In this document: one piece after another, positions 56,688 through 64,000 of the stretch
Numbering within the stretch: position 1 is the first letter of the stretch
How the letters are laid out: each line of letters begins with the position of its first letter
NCBI GenBank assembly: GCA_041396125.1
Contig: JAWKZG010000018.1
Coordinates: 1-64,000, forward strand
DNA length: 64,000 bases
Direction of reading: 5' to 3'
DNA from: JAWKZG01 sp041396125
GTDB taxonomy: Bacteria > Pseudomonadota > Gammaproteobacteria > Competibacterales > Competibacteraceae
The notes under the pieces: model-generated
What the model was told of the DNA's origin: nothing
The model's input: the letters and a program-made list of their open reading frames with translations, nothing else
Databases searched by the model: none
Program-made: the position numbers and the translations under genes

Positions 56688-57536
56688 TTATCCCGAGAAG
56701 GCTAACAGCCGTACTGCATTGAAGCCGAAATGCACCAATACGGCATAATACAGCCGTCCAGTCCAATGATAGTCCAGGCCGTAACCCACCCCCGCAATCG
56801 TCGCCAGTATGATAAAGGCTGGGCCGCCGGCGATATGGGCCAGTCCGAACAGGACTGAGGCCGCGGCAATGCCAAGTACTGCCGCCTTACCGGAACTCAC
56901 GCGTTTTGCGAAAGCTGTAATCAGGGCCGGTTGCACTATGCCACGAAAAAACGCCTCTTCCAGTACACAGGTGAACAACAGGTTATACGCCAGTATATAA
57001 AACAGATGGATTGGGGCTTGCCGGGGAAAACCGGGCGCAGTATCGCTGAAAGCCATTACCAGTCCCATGATCAGCCCGGTCAGCGCCAGTATGATCAAGC
57101 CAGAGACCAGTAATGGTCGATCTTCAAAGCGGGCCTCGCTCTGCTGCGACCAGGGCATGAGAACCATCGGTGGCGCCAGCAGCATCAGCACCAGTTTCTC
57201 GGGCCGAAAGGCATACGGCTCAGTCGCCAGCGGTGGCAGCAGCGTGACTGGCTCGAAGTAGGGGACAACTCTGAAACCCAGTGCCAGTAGAAAAATCACC
57301 AGCACCGTCCAGCCGATGATCTGCCAAGCGCGGATCGGATACTGTTTCAGCGCAAATGCCCATAAACCCGCCAGGGCGATGACCGGCAATGCCAATGGGT
57401 CGATGCCGTCGGCTTTGGCCAGTAAATTCATGGCCACAAGCAGTGTGGCGGCCCCGGTCAACACCAACAGCCATTGTGCGCGCAGCAGTCCGAGCCAGTA
57501 TAAAAAACCGCCACCCAGCAGTAGTCCGGTTAACAT
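56688..57536 (-). CDS. CPBP family intramembrane metalloprotease
   Basis: A 282-residue membrane protein with about eight helices and the CAAX-protease (CPBP/ABI) motifs EEAFFRGIVQPAL (EExxxR), FGLAHIAGG and HFGFNAVRLLA. Prokaryotic members process membrane or secreted peptides; several accompany bacteriocin loci. The substrate here is unknown. The stop of the upstream receiver frame (57530) overlaps its start by a few bases. Confidence 0.88.
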   Translation of the reverse strand: MLTGLLLGGGFLYWLGLLRAQWLLVLTGAATLLVAMNLLAKADGIDPLALPVIALAGLWAFALKQYPIRAWQIIGWTVLVIFLLALGFRVVPYFEPVTLLPPLATEPYAFRPEKLVLMLLAPPMVLMPWSQQSEARFEDRPLLVSGLIILALTGLIMGLVMAFSDTAPGFPRQAPIHLFYILAYNLLFTCVLEEAFFRGIVQPALITAFAKRVSSGKAAVLGIAAASVLFGLAHIAGGPAFIILATIAGVGYGLDYHWTGRLYYAVLVHFGFNAVRLLAFSG

Positions 57537-58427
57537 GCGATAGCCTCCCCCAAGGTGTAACAGATCGCCGTGACCAGATCGATCTCACTGATCGGTTTAG
57601 TCAGTACCCGCTGGGCACCGGCGGCGATGATGCGCTGGTGTGTCAACCTGTCAGCGCTGGCCGTGAAACCAATAATGGGCAGTTGTGAATGACACTCCAC
57701 ATCGCGGATCTCTCGAATAGTCGTCAGCCCGTCTTTACCCGGCATTTGAATATCCATCAGAATCAGATCAATAAGCTTGTGCTGCAGTTGATCAATAGCG
57801 CTATCACCGTCGGCGGCGGTGATGACCTCGAAACCATGATTATTGAGTTGCCGCGTCATGATCGCGCGATTGATCGCGAAATCCTCCATAACCAGAATGC
57901 ACCTGCCATCTATCCTGCGGCGTAGGTTGCTTGTTGCGAGCAAGCTGCTCAGCCAAGGCCTGAATAGTATAGATGCCGTTTTGCAGCGTGCCGATCTCGG
58001 TATTGTCCGTTTTTTGTACCCGTGCGCTCAGATCACCCGCTTCGATACGGCGGATAGCCTGTGCGGCGGCCCGGATTGCACTGACAAGCCGTTGCCCGAC
58101 ACCCAGCGCCAGCGCACTGGCCAGCAGCACCGCCAGGAATAATAGTCCCAGATCAGACAGCAGACGTGAGAATTGCTCCGCGCGCAGGGGGATAATCGAA
58201 AGATGCAACTCGACCTCACCCAGCAAACGGCGCGACTTTTGCTGGTCACTGACGATCTCCAGCGGATTGAGGTATACATTGGCCGTGAAGCGTAAATCAT
58301 CCAGAGTCAGAAAGCGGGTTATCTGCCGTTCGGACAGCGACGGGGAAGATTTTTGCGGCAGGGATTCCGAGACCAGCACCTGCTGTTGATGATCGCGTTC
58401 CAGGTTGGTGGCCAATTGTGTGGCCAG
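57530..58427 (-). pseudogene. Hybrid sensor kinase remnant (HAMP plus receiver, no kinase core)
   Basis: The upstream frame (about 58427-57945) gives part of a periplasmic domain, a membrane helix (LGLLFLAVLLASALALGVG) and a HAMP domain (RRIEAGDLSARVQKTDNTEIG). The second frame (57943-57530) gives a receiver with CILVMEDFAINR, LILMDIQMPGKDG and RVLTKPISEID. The N-terminus, H-box and ATPase region are missing, so this looks like an internal and 5' deletion of a BarA-like hybrid kinase. The receiver could still be expressed. Confidence 0.6.
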
Positions 58428-58535
58428 TAAATTACCTTACCGCACTTACCTGTTAAGCAACTTTGCTATTTATAATGACGTTTTTCTTAACCGTCTCTAT
58501 AGAATTCAGGAGGTGGACTGAATTGAGGAAGAAAA

Positions 58536-61432
58536 ATGTCGCTCTCTAAGCTGCTACAAAACAGTGTCAGCGCTGTATTGGATGGACCCTTACTTCGTGC
58601 CGTGGCAGGGGATGTGATCGGTGAGGGTATTAGCCTGGTTGCCAGTCCGCTATACACTACAGTCCGCAATCACTTTACGCTCAGCGGTAAGGAGCTGGGG
58701 ATGGCGTTGCAAGACAGTTTTGGGCGCGGGGTGAGCGCGATTGGTGCGGAGCTGGGTGGCGGACCACTGCGCAATCTGTTGCGCTCGAAACTGGAGCGGG
58801 AAATTCGCGGCCAGATACGCACTACCTATTTCGACCCCTACGCCACAACACACGGCCTTGATGATGAACGAAAGCGCGCGTTGCAAAACGCCATCGCGCT
58901 GACCTGCGGTCAGTTAGTGCAGGCCCGCCAGCGCATTCTGAGCGCCGAGCATTTTCCCGAGCCGGATATCGCGGCTTTATTTACCGCTGCGGCGGATACC
59001 GAAAGATCCATTCTGCTGGCCCAAATCAAGGCTACGCCTGGTATTGAACCCTTGCCGGACGAAGTACGTGCGTTTTTCTCGTCCAGCGGTGTGCTGGACC
59101 AGGCGATGTTCTTTTTTCTGCGCGAAACGCTGCGCCGCGACGAGCGCGTCGAGCGCACACTGAACGCCCTGCAACAACAGGGTATACGGGCGGATTTAGC
59201 CGCTTTGCAACGGCAGCAGACCGAGATTAATCAAACCATGCTGCAAGCCGTGCAAGCGAATGATCTAGCAAAGATGAATGCACTGCTGCCCACCCTGAAC
59301 CAGCTGAAAGCTGCCAGCGAACACCTGGAACAGATGAGCGCCTTCACTCAGCGGTTCGGTGATTGGACGGTCTTGCTCGATACCCGACTGGACACGCTGG
59401 AGCAAACTCTTCTGGCAGGCCTCGGCGCACTGGGCGGCGAGATGCACCAGCGCTTCGATGCACTCGAAGCCCGCTTTGAAGAGTGGATGCGCCTGATTGC
59501 CAGCGGCGGCCTGGGGAGTGTGTTCAGGCACATGATGATCTGGCCGTTTACGGCAGTGATTACCTGCAGCGCATCGAACAGGCCGCTCAGGCGTTTCGCA
59601 CCGCACCGCAATACCGCGCCCGCACAGCCAATGCTCTGGGTAGCGTACTAGCGGCCTGTGGCGACAGTAAACGCGCCGAGCAGAGCCTGCAAGACGCGCT
59701 GCAGCACGCAACCAACGATGGTGAGCGGGCGCTGGCCTATCATAATCTGTTCTTTGTGCATTTACGGCGCGGCCCCGCGGCTTACGTGCAAGCGCTGGAC
59801 GCGATTAATAACGCTGCCGAACTCGACCCCAACTACAGCTTATGGGATCGGGAACTGTACCGCGTAGAAAAAATCTTGGCCGCGGGCGGCATGGGCTGTG
59901 CATTTCTCGCCAGCAAACTGGGCGGTTACCGAAAAGTCGTGTTGAAAATCCTGTGGGACAGTAACCCGGCCGCCATCCAGCGCTTTTACCAGGAAGCGGT
60001 TACGATGGCGCGCTGCGCCGGCCGCTATGTCGTCGAACCGCTGCATTACGGCTACGCCGATGCCGCGCGCCGTAAACCCTATCTTGAAATGGAATATCTT
60101 GAAGACGCCTTGGACGGCGATAGTTGGCTGGCGAGCAATGGGCCGCTCAGCATTGAGCAGGGTATCCAGGTCGGCCAACAGATGGCAACGGGGCTTGCGG
60201 CGGCGCACGCGGCGGGTATCTGTCACTTTGACTTGAAACCGGGCAATTTGCTGTTGCGCGAAAGCCAGGGCCAAATCGAGGTCAAAATCATCGACTTTGG
60301 CCTGTCTAGTCAGGTACTGAACCTGCAAAAACAACTCGGCACAAGCCGCCTGAGCGGCAAAAGCGCGTTTGCCCAGGCGGTGTTCGGCACGCTGGACTAT
60401 GCCCCGCCTGAGCAACAGGGCGATACCCGCTACGGCCCGCCGGGGCCGAAAAGCGATTTGTATGCGTTCGGGGTGACGCTGTACCGGCTGATCAGCGGTC
60501 AATCAGCAGGCAAACCACACCCCCGTTATCTACGCCAGCACGAGGGCCTGCACGATCTGATATTCGACTGCCTGCTGGATGATCCTGCTGAGCGGCCCGA
60601 GAGTGCCGAATTCATTGCGGCAGCCTTGCGCGGGTTCGCGCAACCGGCAGTAACCGAACAAGCGGCGTCGAAACCCACTGCACCGCCAGTGGCGACGAGA
60701 ACCAAACCCACCGAACCGACTGCCGGGTTTCGCGATCCGCTGAAGGATGGCAGCCAAGGCCCGGCGCTGGTGTATCTGCCGGGCGGCACATTTACCATGG
60801 GCGATGACAACAGCGACTTTTCTAGTGTGAAACCCGCCCATCAGGTGACTCTGGACGCCTTTTACATCGGCCAGTATCCGGTCACCTTCGACGACTACGA
60901 CCGGTTTTGCACAGCCACAGGGCGAAAAAAGCCCGAAGATGAGCACTGGGGCAGGGGTTTCCAGCCAGTGATCAATGTTGACTGGGATGATGCGAGTGGC
61001 TACTGCGAGTGGCTCTCGGAGCAGACGGGTCAGCACTATCGTTTGCTGACCGAAGCTGAGTGGGAATACGCCTGCCGGGCAGGAAGCATAGGCAAATATT
61101 GTTTTGGCGACAATCAACGCGATCTCGGAGCGTATGCCTGGTTTGGTGAGAACAGCGGCGGTAAGATCCACCCAGCGGGCGAAAAGCGACCCAATGCCTG
61201 GCAACTGTACGATATGCACGGCAATGTCTGGGAGTGGGTGCAGGATTGGTATGGAGAGTACTCGCAGTCTGCTCAGAATAATCCGAGTGGCCCGGCGAGT
61301 GGTTTCAACCGGGTTATTCGCGGCGGTAGCTGGTTCAACGTCGCCGGCAATTGTCGTTCGGCGTTCCGCAGCTCTTGGCTACCCGGCTACCGCAGCTACG
61401 ACCTGGGTTTTCGTGTGGCGAGGACAGTATAA
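58536..61432 (+). pseudogene. Helical / Ser-Thr kinase-like / FGE-domain protein, one frame change
   Basis: Two frames make one ~965-residue protein. The N-terminal ~330 residues are helical (coiled; EARFEEWMRLIASGG at the junction), then TPR-like helices, a protein kinase domain (ILAAGGMGCAFLA glycine loop, VVLKIL Lys, HFDLKPGNLL in place of HRD, IIDFGLSS), a Pro-rich linker and a C-terminal FGE/sulfatase-modifying-factor domain (LPGGTFTMGDD; YRLLTEAEWEYACRAG; GNVWEWVQDW). The frame changes near 59520 (GGGGAGTGTGTTC). The end (61334-61405) has a DGR-like codon pattern. The missing HRD Arg is seen in some bacterial kinases. Confidence 0.8.
61334..61405 (+). other. Second putative hypervariable (DGR variable-repeat-like) segment
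   Basis: Exactly 24 codons between the RGGSW block and GFRV, the same length as at 43723-43794. Codons at variable positions are again mostly NNC/NNT (TTC, AAC, GTC, GGC, AAT, TTC, AGC, TCT, TAC, AGC, TAC, GAC). The constant codons differ between the two genes, so they would need different template repeats. Confidence 0.4.
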
Positions 61433-61613
61433 CTTGGCGCTATTACCCTTTTACGCTTTGCCCGTGCGCGTTAGCGCGCAGGTCGAATTTTTTGAAATCA
61501 TTAAGCCCCTCATAAATCTTTCCCCCCAATAAATATTTTCACCATTGATCCCCAATCTCAGGTCCACCAAGCTGATCGCGAATGATTACGTGAAATCGCT
61601 TGGGGGGACGGGG

Positions 61614-62017
61614 ATGCGTCCATCGCTTATTGTCATCGTCAGCCTGCTGGGCACGCTGTATTCAGCGAACGCAACCCAGGCAGAACAACTTTACGCTGAC
61701 ACCCAGCTCCTGGTCGGGCGCTATTGCATCCGCTGGCGCAGATCGTTACGGTCAGTTTCTCACCCGAACACATCCATACCGTTGGACAAGCCATCCAGCA
61801 GCTATTGCTAGGCCCCGAAGCTCCGACCACCAGCACAGTCGGTCTGAAACCCGGTGAGCGCCTGCTGTTCTTTACGGCACTCGCCTGCGAACCTTGTCAG
61901 AGAGTCCGCCTGAGCCTATTTATTTTCTGCCTCCCCCTTACTCACAGCCACAAGCCACAATCGCCTGACTGCCGAACGCACTTAATTGGTCGCGCCAGTG
62001 CGGCAAGCGCTGCTTGA
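61614..62017 (+). pseudogene. Exported protein remnant, possibly PilL-like from an integrative element
   Basis: ATG 61614 gives a signal peptide (LIVIVSLLGTLYSANATQA) and QLYADTQLLVG, then the frame changes near 61720 to HPLAQIVTVSFSPEHIHTVGQAIQQ. The latter resembles the N-terminal domain of PilL-type proteins found in integrative conjugative elements. The frame runs into the 3' end of the amidohydrolase gene. Fragmentary, so the family call is tentative. Confidence 0.3.
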
Positions 62018-63319
62018 TCCGGGCGATAATCCGGTCTTTATCAAGCCGCGTCGGCTGGCCGTCTTGCAAGACGATCTGTCCGTTGATAACCGCGCTGGTC
62101 ACATCGCTGGCTTTGGCATAGAACACCAGCGCCGGATAGGCCCGTAGAAAGGTTGCAGATGCGCCTGATCAATATCCAGGACAATCATATCGGCTTTTTT
62201 GCCCGCTTCCAGCGAGCCGATCTCGTGACCGAGGCCCAGGATCTCTGCACTGCCCTGGGTGTAATACCAGAGCGCCTGCTGACAGGGTAAGAGGTCGGCA
62301 TTGCCTTGTTGCAGGCGAACCGCATTGATGGCATTGCGCATGCCCTCGAACGGATCGTTCTGCATCCAGTCGGTGGCAAAACCGGTGCGGATGCCCAGCG
62401 ATTCAATGTGCTGCAGCCGCGGATAGACGCCACGGCGCGGATAAATAATCGGGCAATGGGCGTACCCGGCGTTGGTTTCACGCACGGCGGCCAGATCGGC
62501 ATCGCTGGCATAGGTCAGGTGCGCGACCACCACATCGCTGCGCAACAGGCCAATATCGCGCAGGTACTCCAGCGGCCCGCAGCCGTGCTGATGTTGTATG
62601 TAGTCGACTTCACGCGCCGATTGTGCCGTGTGACTGTGCATCCCCACCTGCAAGCGATCGGCTTCGGCGCGGGCGGTTTGATGGAGTTCCCGGCTACAGG
62701 TATCGCTGGCATGGGTCGCCATACGGCCGTGGATGCGTCCCTCGGCGTCGCTGTGTTGATGCCAGCGCTCCACAAACGCCACCCCGTCGCGCAGGCGTTG
62801 TTCACCGATGGCTGGATACCGCGTGTAATCGCCCCGATACAATTCTTCCATCCGCACGTCAAAGATTTTGTTGGCGATAACCGCGCGCAGGCCACTGTCT
62901 TTGACCGCCCGTGCCAGACCGTCCGGGTTGTACCAGATGTCGTTGATCGTGGTGATGCCGGAGGTCAGCATATCCGCACAGCCCAGCAAGGCCAGGTCCT
63001 GCCATTCCTCTGGCGTAATGTCTTTTTCCAGGCGAAAGGCAATCGTGTACAGCGCCTGACCTGCCGTAAAATCATCGGTCTGACTGCGGAAAATGAGCGA
63101 CGCTGCATGGCTGTGGGCGTTCACAAAGCCCGGTAATACGGCTTTGCCATGCCCCGACAGTGTTTGCCGGGGTTGCCAGCTGCCAGGGGCTTGTTTCGGC
63201 CCGGCGTAGACGATGCGATCGGCGCGAACCGCCACTTCTGCATCGCTGTAAACGGGTAAGCCTTCACTCATTGGGTACAGATAATCGGCGTGGATGAGTA
63301 AGTCGATCTCAGTGGACAT
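61938..63319 (-). pseudogene. Amidohydrolase (TRZ/ATZ, SsnA-like deaminase family), frameshifted near its end
   Basis: A ~460-residue metal-dependent amidohydrolase. Metal-site blocks are FVNAHSHAASLIF, GMHSHTAQSAREV, VVAHLTYASDADL and GFATDWMQNDPFEGMRNAI, typical of the cytosine deaminase/chlorohydrolase (5-methylthioadenosine deaminase-like) group. The last ~60 residues (ALVFYAKASDVTSAVINGQ) are in another frame; adding one C to GGGCCTATCC near 62140 rejoins them. Substrate not determinable. Start ATG 63319. Confidence 0.85.
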
Positions 63320-63826
63320 GGTGTTCTCGCAAGGCTGGTACAGCAGCGGCTTTGCAGCGCTGTAGATATCAATAGCATGGGGGCATGAAAGAATGCGTAA
63401 GCCGCTGGGTGTGGCTTCTCTTCATTCGATTGGATTGCAAGAATAGCCATTTTTTCGTGGTTGTTGAAGCATGACTATCATGCCTGCATAGCACTTATAC
63501 AAAAAACGCATGATCTTGCATCATTCACATTAACCACCCCTGTACTCACTCCGTCATTCCCGCGCAGGCGGGAATCCAGGAAAGCTGCAAGGCGCAGCAA
63601 AATGTCGCAAACCTATCCGCGTTATGTATTAGTGCTCATCAAACAGCGTGGTATAGCCCGGTCGGGCCGGGAACTCAGTCTGTGCCGCTACAGAGACTGG
63701 TACTCATACAGCAGGCTACATCAATCGGTGCGAAAGAAACGGTATCACTGGCGCAGCAGGGCAGGGAGGTCTTGCTAGCTGGAAACTTGAGGCCACTATT
63801 CCAGGCTCTCCTAAGGTTGAACCGTC
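63320..63826. other. Intergenic region with a dispersed hairpin repeat
   Basis: About 500 bases between divergent genes. At 63552-63580 lies GTCATTCCCGCGCAGGCGGG plus AATCCAGG, with inverted arms ATTCCCGC / GCGGGAAT, a widespread proteobacterial intergenic repeat form. A 105-codon ORF over it (63461-63778) is not supported. Confidence 0.6.
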
Positions 63827-64000
63827 ATGACGGATCTACTAAGTTATGCTGAAGCCGCTAAGAAACTGAGCTGTTCGGTGCGCAGCATCATGCGGCTGGC
63901 AGACTCCGGTGAGCTGGTTCGTGTTTATCCCCGCCCTCGCTTACCTCGCATTCTGGAAAGTTCGCTGGATAAGTATGTTGCTCGCATCGCCGACCTTGCG
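63827..64000 (+). CDS. HTH (excisionase-type) DNA-binding protein, partial
   Basis: ATG 63827 has AAGG upstream and reads LSYAEAAKKLSCSVRSIMR, then ADSGELVRVYPRPRLPRIL, a MerR/excisionase-type helix-turn-helix with the usual wing, running off the right edge. Such proteins accompany integrases or toxin-antitoxin and mobile loci. Nothing more can be said without the following sequence. Confidence 0.65.
   Translation, partial: MTDLLSYAEAAKKLSCSVRSIMRLADSGELVRVYPRPRLPRILESSLDKYVARIADLA

Noticed and set aside
63461..63778. 105-codon ORF at the right end
   Set aside because: It runs through a dispersed hairpin repeat and shows no protein-like composition.
1..64000. tRNA, rRNA or riboswitch genes
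   Set aside because: Looked for cloverleaf-like and TPP-type patterns by eye, including near thiL, and found none I could support.

Overview
The window looks like a gammaproteobacterial chromosome segment of roughly 55-58 % GC (estimated by eye). It carries a PilU-type retraction ATPase, an LpxL/HtrB-like lipid A acyltransferase, an Mla-type phospholipid transport cluster, a Pat/Acs pair and a threonine dehydrogenase/Kbl pair. I cannot name the genus. Many genes are split by single-base frame changes, mostly in homopolymer runs (thiL, pat, the Cache protein, the dual-receiver regulator, the haloperoxidase, the SnoaL-like protein, tdh, the NACHT gene, the kinase gene, the amidohydrolase). The sequence therefore probably contains residual sequencing errors, and most 'pseudogenes' listed here may be intact in the organism.

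Layout. 1-11.4 kb is housekeeping: yqeC (partial), a TrpB2-type tryptophan synthase beta chain, pilU, a lipid A acyltransferase, a two-domain rhodanese, thiL-pgpA-nuclease, and a four-gene lipid ABC transporter. 11.4-16.3 kb (minus) is a Pat acetyltransferase / acyl-CoA synthetase / acyl carrier protein operon. 16.9-21.3 kb is a signalling cluster: Cache membrane protein, dual-receiver protein, CHASE histidine kinase. 21.6-29.1 kb holds a haloperoxidase-like exported protein, a lipoprotein phosphatase, gene remnants, an Asp/Glu racemase, and an AraC regulator followed by SnoaL-like and NmrA-like genes.

29.2-44.8 kb is the most unusual part and looks like an accessory or immunity region. A minus-strand operon encodes a TIR-domain protein, an nSTAND NTPase with a membrane anchor and WD40 repeats, and a 1760-residue protein combining two lipase-like alpha/beta-hydrolase domains, a CHAT protease domain and TPR-like helices. 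A divergent gene encodes DUF4062-like, NACHT and formylglycine-generating-enzyme-like (FGE) domains. Beside it lie a REP-associated tyrosine transposase and 60-bp tandem REP repeats. The NACHT-FGE gene, and a kinase-FGE gene at 58.5-61.4 kb, end in segments whose codon pattern resembles variable repeats written by diversity-generating retroelements. No reverse transcriptase is visible in the window.

44.8-64 kb contains a lipoprotein, an SDR, a split transketolase with a 3-hydroxyisobutyrate-dehydrogenase-like enzyme, tdh-kbl, a TPR protein, DUF1003 and CPBP-protease genes, remnants of a hybrid kinase, the kinase-FGE gene, an amidohydrolase, and the start of an HTH gene at the right edge.
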